A DNA stretch of 64,000 bases from Lithodes maja (taxonomy: Eukaryota; Arthropoda; Malacostraca; Decapoda; Lithodidae). The notes beneath the pieces are model-generated. The model was not told the DNA's origin, did not search any database, and was given only the letters and a program-made list of their open reading frames with translations. The stretch covers positions 44,721-108,720 of the forward strand of contig JBAKBP010006594.1 in the NCBI GenBank assembly GCA_037953745.1, in the 5' to 3' direction. The position numbers and the translations under genes are program-made. Of this stretch, positions 31,881 to 42,101 are shown piece by piece (position 1 is the stretch's first letter; each line of letters opens with the position of its first letter).

Positions 31881-31976
31881 CTGAGAGACGTTTCCAAATT
31901 TACTAAGCTAATTCAAACTGATATTTTCAAACTAAGCCTTAAAATCGAAGATCGAATAAATAGATTACTTAAATCT

Positions 31977-32615
31977 ATGGTAAATTTAAAAACAGTCTCG
32001 GAGGAATTAGCTAATACTATGAAGCCTACAGGTTCATCCTTGGCTTTTCTTTATGGCCTCCCTAAGATCCATAAGACCACTGTCCCTCTTCGACCCATTC
32101 TTGCCGCATATAATACTGCCTCTTATAAGCTTGCTAAATTTTGCTCCCAACTGTTATCAGCGTTCACTACGAACGATTATACCCTGAAGAACTCGTATGA
32201 ATTGTTCACTTCCCTCTCAAACTACAAATTACCTCCCTCGTCACACCTATGTAGCTTTGATATAACTTCCTTATTCACCAACGTCCCCTTAACTGAAACT
32301 TTGAACCTTTGTGTCAAACTTTTGTTCAATCAATCTGAGACTTTTATGGGTATGAGTCAATCCTTCTTCAGAAACGTCCTATCAGCATGCGTACAAGATT
32401 GCCATTTCATATTTAATAACCAAATCTATAAACAAACTGATGGGGTAGCGATGGGATCCCCACTAGGCAGTACTTTAGCCAATGTTTTCCTATGTTACTG
32501 GGAACAAATCTGGCTAGACAACTGCCCTCCCACTTTCAAACCTATCCTCTACCGTAGATATGTCGACGACACCCTGCTGGTCTTTAAAGATAAAAGTCAT
32601 ACCCCTTGTTTCTAA
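31977..32615 (+). CDS. Penelope RT core, right arm
   Basis: A 212-aa open segment with LAFLYGLPKIHKTTVPLRP, SFDITSLFTNVPL (first catalytic Asp), TDGVAMGSPLGSTLANVF and YRRYVDDTLLVF (catalytic Asp pair). This is the most complete PLE RT in the window. It ends at the same TAA as the left arm, overlapping the next frame by ten bases. Confidence 0.88.
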   Translation: MVNLKTVSEELANTMKPTGSSLAFLYGLPKIHKTTVPLRPILAAYNTASYKLAKFCSQLLSAFTTNDYTLKNSYELFTSLSNYKLPPSSHLCSFDITSLFTNVPLTETLNLCVKLLFNQSETFMGMSQSFFRNVLSACVQDCHFIFNNQIYKQTDGVAMGSPLGSTLANVFLCYWEQIWLDNCPPTFKPILYRRYVDDTLLVFKDKSHTPCF

Positions 32616-32848
32616 ATTACCTAAATAAACAGCACAACAATATAAAATTCACTAGCGAAAACGAGGTAAATAACACTTTGCCATTCCTCGACCTTCTACT
32701 TACCAAAGTTAATGACATACTTGTTATCTCAATCTTTAGAAAACCCACCTTTTCCGGTCTCGGTATTAGCTTCTTTAGCTACTGTCCACTCAGATTCAAA
32801 ATTAATGCAATTAAAACCCTTCTTCACAGGGCGTACCACTTGACTTAG
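32606..32848 (+). pseudogene. Penelope RT C-terminal segment, right arm
   Basis: Begins FLNYLNKQHNNIKFT and continues to KTLLHRAYHLT, then stops. The left arm reads through this point (HLTSTYSLFHCE), so this stop (a base change in the ACTTGACTTAGAC region) is private to the right arm. Confidence 0.78.
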
Positions 32849-32935
32849 ACATACAGCCTTTTTCACTGCGAGATATCCTTCCTTAGAGACTTTTTTATTA
32901 ATAATGGCTTCACCAGTGACCTCTTCAACAAGCAA

Positions 32936-33496
32936 TTGAGGAATTTCCTAAATAAATTGTACCAACCTAGACAACCTGTGCTCACTGCTAAAAAGGAGGA
33001 TTTTTATATTAGTTTACCCTTTCTTGGAAAGGTATCAGAAAAAATAGAAAGATTACTGAACAACAAATTACCTAATTTCTTCCCTCATATCAATTTTAAA
33101 ATAATTCACAAGAATGAATTTAAGATTCGATCCCTGTTTCACTACAAAGATAGACTTCCCACTGAACTTCGCTCATCCATCGTTTATAAATTTACCTGTC
33201 CATTTTGCAAAAATGGCTACATTGGGAGCACAATACGAGCTCTCAAAGTAAGGATGGATGAGCACAAGGGTCAGTCCAGTAGAACCGGCCTCCCCATCAG
33301 TAACCCTCCTCATTCAGCCGTGAGAGAGCATTGCTACGTCGGTTGTAACCTTGCTGTAAGCTATAAAGATTTTAGCATTCTTGACTCCTGTAATACCGGT
33401 AACCTTAGGATTTTAGAGTCTCTATATATTTTTAAAGAAAGACCCCCCTTTAATAACTGCCTTTCGGCAGCCCCTCTACATATCCATTGTGATTAA
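32936..33496 (+). CDS. Penelope GIY-YIG endonuclease, right arm
   Basis: A 186-aa open segment with the linker FLGKVSEKIERLLNNKLPNF and the nuclease core FTCPFCKNGYIGSTIRALK, then RMDEHKGQSSRTG, HSAVREHCYVGCN and ILESLYIFKERPPFNN. All signature residues match the left arm. Differences are single substitutions (SYKDF for SYTDF). Confidence 0.88.
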   Translation: MRNFLNKLYQPRQPVLTAKKEDFYISLPFLGKVSEKIERLLNNKLPNFFPHINFKIIHKNEFKIRSLFHYKDRLPTELRSSIVYKFTCPFCKNGYIGSTIRALKVRMDEHKGQSSRTGLPISNPPHSAVREHCYVGCNLAVSYKDFSILDSCNTGNLRILESLYIFKERPPFNNCLSAAPLHIHCD

Positions 33497-33605
33497 ATAT
33501 TTCCCAGTGTAGCTATGTTGAGGCTACATTTTTAGTTATAATATGCTCGCTTTTCGCGATTTTATTTTTAAATATTTACTATATGTTTTATTATTGTTTT
33601 TTAGA

Positions 33606-33642
33606 ACACTGAAGATGACACACGAGTTTCGAAACGTTTGTC
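33606..33642 (+). ncRNA. Hammerhead-like hairpin in the Penelope 3' UTR (right arm)
   Basis: The counterpart of the left-arm hairpin. Here GTGTC is GTTTC, which breaks one pair of the GACAC-GTGTC stem while leaving CTGAAGAT, GAAAC and GTTTGTC unchanged. Confidence 0.3.
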
Positions 33643-33729
33643 TGACTGCTAAATAAAGTACTGGCCCCCCCACCTGGTCATTATTATCCTGCACCATGCT
33701 GTTTGCTGCTACCCTGTGTATCCTCTTCA

Positions 33730-33731
<2 letters not shown>

Positions 33732-33775
<44 letters not shown>
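33732..33775. repeat. (AT)n microsatellite ending the Penelope arm
   Basis: An uninterrupted AT dinucleotide run. A similar TA run borders the other arm at 17275-17301. Confidence 0.95.
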
Positions 33776-33788
<13 letters not shown>

Positions 33789-33982
33789 TACAGAATAATA
33801 TATAAGGAAGGATACAAAGTGTAAAAGCAATAACAGGGAGAACACTTAGGAGATTATGCCGAAATGGTAGAGGGGAGTTGAGACGCAGACACAGGAGGAA
33901 TCTGAATTAGAGTAAGGAGAGTAGAGACTAGAAACATCAATATAAGTGTATGGTGGAAGACTGTAGAAAACGGATAACGGAG

Positions 33983-33984
<2 letters not shown>

Positions 33985-34034
<50 letters not shown>
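33985..34034. repeat. (AT)n microsatellite followed by (GTAT)n
   Basis: About 25 AT units, then GTATGTATGTATGTATG. Translated frames here are only Tyr-Ile repeats and are not genes. Confidence 0.95.
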
Positions 34035-34037
<3 letters not shown>

Positions 34038-34179
34038 ATGTATGTATGTATGTATATACTCAGGCACATACCCCATTGCGGGGGGGGTGGCCGACAATAG
34101 ACAGAGCCCGAACAGAAACAACATTTAAAGTTCCTATTCTCAGGGTCCGGGACCATTTTCGCGTTCCCGCGCCCCTTTA

Positions 34180-34947
34180 GGGTGGTTCACACATAGCCGA
34201 GTCGGTGCGCGAGTCCAACACGAGTGCTGAAATTTTGCTATTCGGCAATGACTCGTCGAGACTCCTCAACACTCGTGTTAGACTCGTGTATACTCTTTGT
34301 TTACTCGACACACTCGTGGGTACTCGCCACAGGGGTCCAAAAATTTCATGCATGCATGACATTTTTGGGCCACGTGGCGAGTACCCACGATTGTGGCCTA
34401 CATACGTGTAGACTCGTGTACATACGTGTTAACTCGTGCTGAACTCTGAATAACTCTTCATTATTCGTGTTAACTCGTGTTGACTCGTGTAAACTCGTGT
34501 AACACTCTTTGGTGATTCGTCGCTTTTCGACATCATTTCGACTTTGGCGAATCAACACGAATCAACACGTGTCTACACGCAACAACACGTATGTAACACA
34601 CATGTTGATCCGTGAAACACTCGCGTTGACTCGTGTTGACTCGCGTTGACTCGTGTTAGACTCATCCATACTCTTTGTTTGCGTGCTCTGGAATGTGGCC
34701 GTTATTTTTCAAATTTTGGACACTCGTGTTTGGTTCGTGTTACACTCGTTTTGATTCTCAGTTACTCATACAGAATCTTGCATGGACACGTGTTGACTCG
34801 TATTGACTCGAGTTAACTCGTGTTACACTCTCCTTGACTCGGGAGCAATTGCTACTCGCGGCCGACTCTGCCTCCAGCGACAGCGATAATCGACGAGTCT
34901 GACTCGTGTTGGACTCGCGCACCGACTCGGCTATGTGTGAACCAGGC
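34180..34947. mobile_element. TIR element with ACTCGTGTT arrays (PIF/Harbinger-like MITE?)
   Basis: A perfect 42-bp inverted repeat (34184-34225 and 34902-34943) starting GGTTCACACATAGCCGAGTC bounds 768 bp with no ORF. Flanks are TTA on the left and TTT on the right, one mismatch from a 3-bp duplication. The interior is packed with ACTCGTGTT, ACTCGTGTA and ACACGAGT on both strands. G-rich/CACA ends with a 3-bp AT-rich target resemble PIF/Harbinger MITEs, but the superfamily is uncertain. Confidence 0.75.
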
Positions 34948-34984
34948 TTTTCTCTCTCTCGTCGAGTAGGATAATTATACAAAG

Positions 34985-35440
34985 GGAGGAGGATTCCTAG
35001 TGTGTGTGTGTTTGTGTGCGTGTGAAACTAAAACTATTGATACTTCCAAGTAGGAAAAGTTTATCATTGACTTATGTATAAGCCTTCGATGCATTAGTCT
35101 TGTTCATTATTGAACCATTACCCAGCACTGGAAACTTCAGATCAAAACAGTGGTCGACTCTAAACAAGTTTCAACAGGGAATTGAAAAGGATGGCCTAAT
35201 TCCCCCATTTAAGAAATAAGACGGTCTTGTTCCAGTCTATGGAGTGAGACATGCGAAGCACCTACACACGGGACGAAGTAACTCCATCTCTGAAGCTGCC
35301 TCGCCCCAGTGCTTCACCGTCTCATCCCCCAGACTCGGACCCTCACTCTCAGAACGTCACCTATTGAGCAGTTAACTCACAAGGCATTGCCCCCCCTGTA
35401 GCATATTTTGAATATGATAATATTAATACAGTGCTATTTA
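34985..35440. other. Intergenic, no gene recognised
   Basis: A short TG run (about 35000-35025) and otherwise unremarkable sequence. No domain-bearing frame. Confidence 0.45.
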
Positions 35441-35452
35441 ATTAGGGAACAA

Positions 35453-35622
35453 TGAGGGTACTTTTTTTGCGTTTCGGTGGGCTTTGTGGTAATGCACTGA
35501 CACAAGGTAAAGCACAAATTCCATCCCAATAATATCTTCCCATTGACATATCGGGACTCGAACCCGGGTCCATTGGATTACCAGTCCAGTGGCAAAACCA
35601 CTCTACCACACCTTCCCCACAC
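35453..35622 (-). mobile_element. Second tRNA-derived SINE family
   Basis: The minus-strand head GGTGTGGTAGAGTGGTTTTG (A-box-like) is followed by an anticodon-like loop CTGGTAA flanked by TGGA/TCCA, then GGGTTCGAGTCCC (B box). It continues into a non-tRNA body (AATGGGAAGATATTATTGGG, then CGAAACGC) and ends in AAAAAAAGTA. The anticodon position would be GGT (Thr), but the acceptor stem does not close, so this is a SINE rather than a functional tRNA. Confidence 0.6.
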
Positions 35623-35748
35623 TTCTGTCTGCGACACAAGTTGGCTTTCATAACCCGGGAGCTGCGGGAAGACTCTTAAGAGTTCCCCCGGCGGACTGCG
35701 GGAAGACTCTCTGGAGTAAGTAAAATTAAAAATCAACTTTTGACATCG

Positions 35749-35790
35749 AAAAAAAAAAAAAAAAAAATTTTTTTTTTTTTTATTTTTTTA
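35749..35790. repeat. poly(A)/poly(T) junction
   Basis: About 18 A directly joined to about 14 T and further T-rich sequence. This could be two retroposon tails meeting tail to tail, or one tail inserted at a T-rich site. No element body was identified on either side. Confidence 0.7.
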
Positions 35791-35799
35791 TTTTTATTT

Positions 35800-36534
35800 G
35801 TCCCCTGGGCCATGCAAAATCTCAGTCCTCTACCTCCCCTCCTTCCCCACTTTCCTCCTATCCCTCAGTTATCACCTATTTTCCCTATTATTCCCTTATT
35901 CTGAGGTATATTTTCGTGCTAACATTAGCGAGTTGCAAGCAGGGTGTTGTCATCACTGATGGCCATCGAGTGCAAGAGAGAGAGAGAGAGTATCGATCGA
36001 CTGCGTCGCAGTGGCCTTGGGGAAAATTGGCGGGAAGGTAGCTTGCCTCACCCATACATTATACAACTCGCGGGCTATATCTCCGATTTTGACCATCCAA
36101 ACGCTGTTTTCACTCGTTTTATTGTTGTTTCAGGTTAATACCTTTATAATCAACCCATAATAGGCGCATATGGATAATTATTAATGCTATTAATGGTACA
36201 ATGAATATTTTAGTGACGGAAACACCTCAAATACGTCAGCACAGGGGGAGGTTTTCAATTACCCCCGTGCGCACTTCAGAGGATAAAGGAATGTCCTCCT
36301 CTGATTCTCATCATCTCTCGAGTTCAAACTAATGTGGCGGCCTGGGATGGTAATTTGTTGTCCTTAAAAGTTGTATTAAATAGCTTGCTATTTAAACAAA
36401 TGTCAAGGAGCTTTTCAAAGATATCACATGTTTTGCCTGAATCACTCCATTTGGTAAGCTGTTCCTCATGTCCACAATTGTTGAGGTAAATGACATCTAC
36501 CACAGCTTTGTCCTGCTCCATTCTTTAGTAGCCA
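35800..36534. other. Intergenic, no gene recognised
   Basis: A short GA run near 35977 and AT-rich sequence. The small open frames have no domain and no codon-usage signal that can be judged by eye. Confidence 0.45.
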
Positions 36535-36546
36535 ATTTCTTGTTGT

Positions 36547-36722
36547 AGTTGTTGTTGTTGTTGTTCCCCAGGCTGTATGACCAAACAGCCCCAAGGTCCT
36601 GAGCAAGGCCAAGGCCATAACCGAGCTCTCCCACAGAACCCTCCCTGCTTTACCATTACGAATGCTCAGGTGACCGAAGCCGCTCCCGGGCGAGGAGCTG
36701 AGGAGGGTGCGGAAACGCTCCC
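36547..36722 (-). mobile_element. SINE-aac copy 1 (5'-truncated)
   Basis: Minus-strand retroposon ending in an (AAC)n tail (GTT units on the plus strand), flanked by a 12-bp target duplication ATTTCTTGTTGT (36535-36546 and 36723-36734). The body is GC-rich and matches the 3' part of the copy at 38241-38643, including GGGGCTGTT(C/T)GG and GGCCTTGGCCTTGCTCAGG. It is 5'-truncated relative to that copy. Confidence 0.8.
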
Positions 36723-36884
36723 ATTTCTTGTTGTTACTAGGGGTTGGCACTTAATTTCTTTGCATATTGAAGTTCACTTCTGGGTCATACCTACCACTCA
36801 TTACCTATATACCTCAATCATATCACCCCCTAATACCCCGATAAGCCATTGAAGGCATATCTAATGCTTGTTATCGTTCTGGGT

Positions 36885-37040
36885 AAATTAAAGAGTGACA
36901 GAGAGCTAAATTCAAGGGACGTTGGCGTCAAAATGCCTGGACACACAAATTTAAAGCAGTCCGAGTCATACGATCAAGGAAAGATTAATTGAGAGAGTTC
37001 CAGAGTTCACTTGCTTAGAAAAAGAAAGACTGATAACATT
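36885..37040 (-). mobile_element. LINE-B 3'-region fragment
   Basis: A diverged LINE-B segment (AGGGACGTTGGCGTCAAAAT, TGCCTGGACACACAAATTTA and GAGAGAGTTCCAGAGTTCAC) lying immediately beside another LINE-B 3' end. It is either a separate fragment or a partial duplication. Confidence 0.65.
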
Positions 37041-37386
37041 TGCTAATTCTTGTATTTGTTTTATTTTTATATAAGGATAAGGGAGACAAAAGGCAAAACT
37101 GCCTTTGACGAGTGCCTCCCCCAGAGTTGAAAGAGTGAAAGGGACAACATCAAGGAATGTTCGAGCCAAAATGCCTGGATGCAAGGAGTTTGAAACAATT
37201 TAAGTAATAGGATGAAGGAAAGATGGATTCAGGGAGAGTTCCACAACTCAATTGTGGAATAGAAGAAAGGCTGGAATATCGTTTCACTCTTGGGTTGGAT
37301 AGTTGCACAGAGTATGGGTGGGATTGTGTTGCAAAACGGGTGCTACATGTTCTATGTAGAGGAGATGGTATAGACTGTGAGAGCTC

Positions 37387-38227
37387 TTAGGAACATTGAT
37401 TATTGTAATACCGGTAGAATAATGCAACATTGAGGCAAAGAGAAAGAGATTGCAGAGAATTGGTGAATGGACGTGATTTAATGAGACAAAAGGCTTTCTT
37501 TTCTACTTTGTCTAGTAGTGCTGTGTGCGAGGATCTTCCCCACACTTGCGAACAATACTCAATACATGGACACACCGTGTCCTTGTACAGAGCAAGAAGC
37601 TGTGCATGGGTAAAGAACCCCCTGAGGCGGTTGAGCACACCCAGCTTCTGGGAAGCCGTTTTAAAAAGAGTAGAAAAATGGTCTCTCCAAGAGAGATCGG
37701 AAGAAAAAGAGACACCAAGAATATTGAGAGAAGATTGATTTTTGTATTGTTGAAGTATATGGGATTGTCTTGTGGGAGTTTGTGACAAGTAATTAAATGA
37801 AGAAATTGGGGTTTGAAAGCATTGAAAGCAACAAGATTTTCTCTGCCCCATTTGGAAATGGAAGATAGATCAGAAGATAGGTGTGCCAAGGCCCTCTTAT
37901 GTGAGTTTTGGAGTGATTGCATGCTGGGGCGTTCTGAATAACTAGTTGCATATTGAAAGGTAGAGTCATAAGCATATGAATGGATAGGACTGGAGGTACA
38001 GTTAAGAAGATCATTAATGAATATTAGAAGGAGAATTGGAGATAGGACAGAACCCTGAGGAACATTGGAGTTGATAGGATGAGGAAGTGAATGATGGCCA
38101 TCCACAACTGCAGCTATAGAACAGCCAAAAAGGAAATTAGAGACAAAGGCACAGATGGAGAGATAGAAACCAAAGGAGGGTAGTTTAGAAATTAAAGATT
38201 TGTGCCAGACTCTATTGAAGGCCTTTA
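37387..38227 (-). pseudogene. LINE-B RT core and C-terminus
   Basis: Broken frames encode VWHKSLISKLPSFGFYLSIC, NVPQGSVLSPILLLIFINDL, HSYAYDSTFQYATS (YADD changed to YAYD), NILGVSFSSDLSWRDH, LGVLNRLRGFFTHAQLLALY and IEYCSQVWGRSSHTALLDKV. The upstream catalytic Asp region is cut by the SINE at 38241. Confidence 0.78.
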
Positions 38228-38240
38228 ATATGTCTAGTGT

Positions 38241-38643
38241 TGTTGTTGTTGTTGTTCCCCAAGCTGCCTGGCCGAACAGCCCCAAGGCCCTGAGCAAGGC
38301 CAAGGCCACAACCGAGCGTCCCCACAGAACCCCCCCCCCCCCCGCCGACCACAACAAAGCCCGGGCGACCGAAGCCACTCCACGGCGGGGAGCCGAGGAG
38401 GGCGCGGAAACGCCCGGGAAACTAAAGACCCACCCAGGGCCCCGCGCCCCTCAGCAATGAAGAGAAAGTTGAGGGGCAAAGGAAAAATGTGACGCTTTGG
38501 CTTCCAATCTTGGTAGATTGGGAGGTCAATCCACGGAAGAGTCTTGAGATCTAGAAAATATATAAGTAAAAGGAACAGTCAGACTAATCTATGGGTATGG
38601 CAGAGATCGCTCAGTTCTCAATCTGATAGACCAGCCCATCACC
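38241..38643 (-). mobile_element. SINE-aac copy 2 (403 bp, fuller length)
   Basis: Flanked by a perfect 13-bp duplication ATATGTCTAGTGT (38228-38240 and 38644-38656). The (AAC)n tail on the minus strand is followed upstream by the GC-rich body with a C/G run (about 38330-38342) and a unique 5' part (38470-38643). No convincing A and B boxes were found in the 5' part, so the pol III origin (tRNA, 5S, 7SL or other) is unresolved. Confidence 0.8.
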
Positions 38644-38670
38644 ATATGTCTAGTGTAATAGACATGTAAT

Positions 38671-38941
38671 GTTTTATCATAGACTACTCTCAGATCCCCA
38701 GTATGGCTTCCTTAGGAGTCCTTCTACTGGTGATCTTGTTTATATCTTACTAACTCTTGGTCATCCTCATTTCGGGACTTCGGTGAGACCATTTCTATTA
38801 TGTCTAGTGTAATAGAAATGGTCTCACCGAAGTCCCGAAATGAGGATGACCAAGAGTTCGTAAGATATAAACAAGATCACCAGTAGAAGGACTCATAAGG
38901 AAGCCATACTGGGGATCTGAAAGTAGACTATGATAAAACAA
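38671..38941. repeat. Palindrome, ~130-bp arms, in LINE-B RT
   Basis: Arms 38671-38800 and 38810-38941 with a 9-bp loop TGTCTAGTG. The right arm is LINE-B in its normal orientation; the left arm is an inverted copy of the same segment. Near-perfect pairing (a few mismatches, e.g. ACTAACTC against AGTTCGTA) points to a recent origin. The loop repeats the core of the SINE target site. Confidence 0.85.
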
Positions 38942-39718
38942 ATGCTTAAGAAATTTTGAAGTAAGAATAGTTTCAAAACCTTTAGAGATGCAAGAAATGA
39001 GAGGATTGGATGATACTTGGAGGGTTAAGAGCGTTCACCCTTCTTTGTGACAGGTTGCATGAGAGCAAGCTTCCAACAAGAAGGGAAGACATTAGAGGAG
39101 AGACAGACGGACATTTTTGCCTAGGCAGGGATCAGCACGAAAGCACAGTTTTTTTTCGGACAACAGGAGGAACACCATCCGGACCGTACGCCTTCTTAGT
39201 ATTTAGGCCAGAGAGGGTTGTAAATACATCTTAATATGAGATTAGTATATTAGGCTTGAGTAGGGGAGAGGTGGGTGGAGAGGGAAGAATAACACGGGAA
39301 TCATCCAAGGTGTAGTTTCTAGTGAAAGTTTGGGCGAAGGGTTCAACTTTGTCAGAAGAAGAGGTGATGGTAGTGCCATCAGAGTGGAAAAGGGGAGGGA
39401 AAGATGAGGAAGAGAGGTTTTTGGCTAAATGCCAGAAAGCTTGGGAAGAGCTAGACTTGGATAGTTCATTGCATTAATTATTGATGAAAGAATGTTTGGG
39501 GAGTCGAAGAACAGATTTGGCTTGATTCCGGTCATAAATTAAATATTGTATGGGACTGTGAACAATATAATATGCAAGCAAGGATAATGTAAGACATCTC
39601 TATTGTTCTTTGTCTCCCTCTGTGTGACTAACTTGTATTCCCTTTAATATTTGCAAAGAGAAAAATTAGTTAATTGGCGTACTTTCTTAGTTCTATATGT
39701 TCATTCTGGAAAGCAAAA

Positions 39719-39757
39719 AATATTATTATTTTTATTATTATTATTATTATTATTATA
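39719..39757. repeat. (TTA)n microsatellite
   Basis: About 13 TTA units with minor interruptions, immediately to the left of the Helitron start. Confidence 0.9.
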
Positions 39758-40241
39758 TCTATATAATATTTTCGATTGTCTGTGTGTGTGTCTGTTCTTA
39801 ATAGGCGGCTGCAGTTTTGGACCTGGGGAGCTGAAACTTTGCATGTGGGTGTCAATTGACCTGGGTCAGGTCATAGAGGGGGTGAGGCCACGATCGGAGG
39901 TCGTTTCGAGGCCGAAATTGAAAAAAAAATGAAAAAAATTGCCGTTTGGGGTAGAAGGAGGTCTCCGATCGAAAAGGTGTATGGAACGAAAGTTGTTCGC
40001 AGCCCCCCAAAATGAGGTTACGGATGAGGTCAGATCCAAAATCGGAGGTCATTTAGCGGCCGAAATCGAGGTCGCCGTTTAATGAGGCACAGGGAGGTCG
40101 AGGCCGGTGATTATGGTAGTAGTAGTATTGTGATGATTGTGGTAGTAGTGATTGATGATGGTGATTATGGTAGTAGTAGTGGTGGTAGTAGTGATGGTGA
40201 TTTTTATTGATTACCCGGGCAATGCCGGGTACCCCTGCTAG
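39758..40241 (+). mobile_element. Non-autonomous Helitron
   Basis: The 5' end TCTATATAATATTTTCG follows an A. The 3' end carries a GC hairpin (ACCCGGGCA-ATG-CCGGGT) followed eight bases later by CTAG and then T. A 5' TC, a 3' hairpin plus CTRR, and insertion between A and T without target duplication are the Helitron signature. The 484-bp body has purine-rich repeats (GAGGTC, GATCGGAGG) and TAGTAG runs. It has no Rep-helicase. Confidence 0.85.
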
Positions 40242-40784
40242 TAATATATATTTCTTATACTACAGGGTTTGGATTAATTCGACAGTTATTCATAAACTCT
40301 GACTATATTTCATAATATTATATTAATAGTTCCCGCCTCGGACTAAGGCAAGTTTAGACCAATACCGAGTTTGAATATTTATGATCACAGGGTATAATTA
40401 CATTCGTTGGAATTATATATTCCTGTAGCGAATTATCACTAAAAGTGCTATTCAAAGGTGTGACTTACTTTAGCTTCAAATGGTTTATGTCGCACTTATA
40501 TCCATTCAATTGAAACTGAATTATGAGTAATCAATATTATTGATCTGTACTCCAAACTATTGAAAATATATTCTCGGTATTTATGCATGCAAACGCTCTG
40601 AAATATAATTTCCTTAATAATCAGTTTCCTCTTTAACATAAGTGTTATGCGACACTATTATTTTTAGTGCTTTTGATATTGGTTCGTTTATTTCCAATAT
40701 AGGAAACTTAGAACTCTGAGTAGTCAATGGGAACACAGCTGACATTGATATATATAACTCTTATATCAATCAATTCTCCACCAA

Positions 40785-42101
40785 TGTTACGGAATACACA
40801 GTTGCGGTTCACATGTTTTATTTCATAGGTAGCTAGGGCACAAGACACAAATAAATGGAGTCTGAGTCTTACTTATATAGAAATAAGCTCAGCTATATGG
40901 ATGGAATAAATATAATAATTCCTGTGTCATATAGGAACAAGAATAAATATTGTTCTCAATAAATAATAGTATCAATAAATACAAGATAATAACTATACAT
41001 TCAAGTATAAATAAACACAGAGAGGTTAGTCTCAAAACAATAGCTGATATCCTGAGGTAAAGTAACGCGAGGTAAAGCGTGAACGAGGTAGGTCAATAGT
41101 ACTGAGGTCACACATATTCAGTTAGGGCAAGATATGTAATATAAAATATCAGCTGAAGTACAAATAACTTGAAAGCTAGTTCAACGTATAGAAGATATAA
41201 ATCTCTATTAGCCTATACAGTTACAAATATAGATATTAGTTCGAGGAACTGAGAATAATTAATATTAGCCCGTGTGAGAGGCTGAGGTAACATCGGATAA
41301 ATATTAACACAACGTGATATAAATAGAATGCAATAATGAATTCAAGTAACGCTTAAGCTGAGTTTGAAGTCAGGAAGCATGAATATAAATAGGTCTGACT
41401 AAGAGACAAAATAAATTAACACTCTCTGTGAACACTTACACACAACTAAGTACCCAGCTAATGATACTTAAAAATAGAATAAGATCTGCTAGGCGTTCAC
41501 TGGTATTTTCGTGTAAGATGCGTGTATTACTTCCGAACGAATATATTTATAAACATTAAATGTAATATAGGAATATATGTTACAAAGTATCTAGATATAT
41601 CAATCCCAAGACAGAGTTTGTATGTTCTCTCGATACGAGCAACGATTGCTAGAAGGCGAGAATAATTAATCTCGGCGGTTTATGTTAGAATGGAACACAT
41701 AACATATCCTATTTCAACTTCGCAATAATCAACTAACTCATAAGATCGAACAAGAAGCACTTAATTTGGGTTGGAGTATAGGAGGAAATAGCCGTGAGAG
41801 ATCTGGTCACATGTGGCGGCTAGGTGAGGTGTCCATCTTCCTGTTTGCACCAGGGGGACACGTCCTACACTCACACTATTAGACAGGGCACTTCTAGCTT
41901 GTCTTCTACACCCCTCTTTGGCCAACACACAACCAACACACTCAGCTTGCAGATACTTTTTTAAGGGGACTTAGGCTAGCCCCTACGGAAGTATTCTCCG
42001 AGTTGACTGGGTCACATATAATCCAGGTACAGACGGATCCGTACCAGATAGTGAATCAACTTTGCCTAACTTTATCCTGTTTTTGGTCAGGCAGTATTAC
42101 A
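40785..42101 (-). repeat. LTR-like block, left copy
   Basis: 1317 bp. On the minus strand it starts TGTAATACTGCCTGA and ends CCGTAACA, directly followed by TTGGTGGAGA. TGT...ACA ends plus a TTGGTGG-type sequence after the end are what an LTR with an adjacent primer-binding site would show. The inverted counterpart at 44530-45836 has nearly the same length. The LTR identity is inferred, not proven. Confidence 0.5.

Larger units (their letters stand above)
31881..33732 (+). mobile_element. Penelope-like element, right arm (inverted copy)
   Basis: A plus-strand PLE nearly identical to the left arm, starting at CTGAGAGACG (paired with 31798-31807) and running through RT, GIY-YIG and 3' UTR to an (AT)n tract. 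It lacks the first ~80 bp of the left arm. A head-to-head arrangement with shared mutations indicates an inverted duplication. Confidence 0.88.
37055..39540 (-). mobile_element. LINE-B copy, interrupted by SINE-aac and an inverted duplication
   Basis: The minus strand carries the 3' terminus (GAGGCACTCGTCAAAGGCAG), RT C-terminus and RT core to about 38227, then an insertion, then the RT N-terminal/linker region from 38810 to about 39540. The catalytic box is mutated to YAYD, so this copy cannot be active. The 5' end is not clearly defined; the endonuclease is missing. Confidence 0.78.

Noticed and set aside
31978..32616. Telomerase-like reverse transcriptase as a host gene
   Set aside because: The RT is linked to GIY-YIG and has the LPKIHK motif, so it is a Penelope element; the copy is frameshifted.
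33846..34180. Open frames of Tyr-Ile repeats
   Set aside because: They are translations of the (AT)n microsatellite.
34200..34950. CRISPR-like or satellite array of ACTCGTG repeats
   Set aside because: Repeats are degenerate, occur on both strands, lack a fixed period, and are enclosed by transposon-type inverted ends.
35551..35622. Functional tRNA-Thr gene
   Set aside because: B box and anticodon-like loop are present, but the acceptor stem does not pair and a SINE body follows directly.
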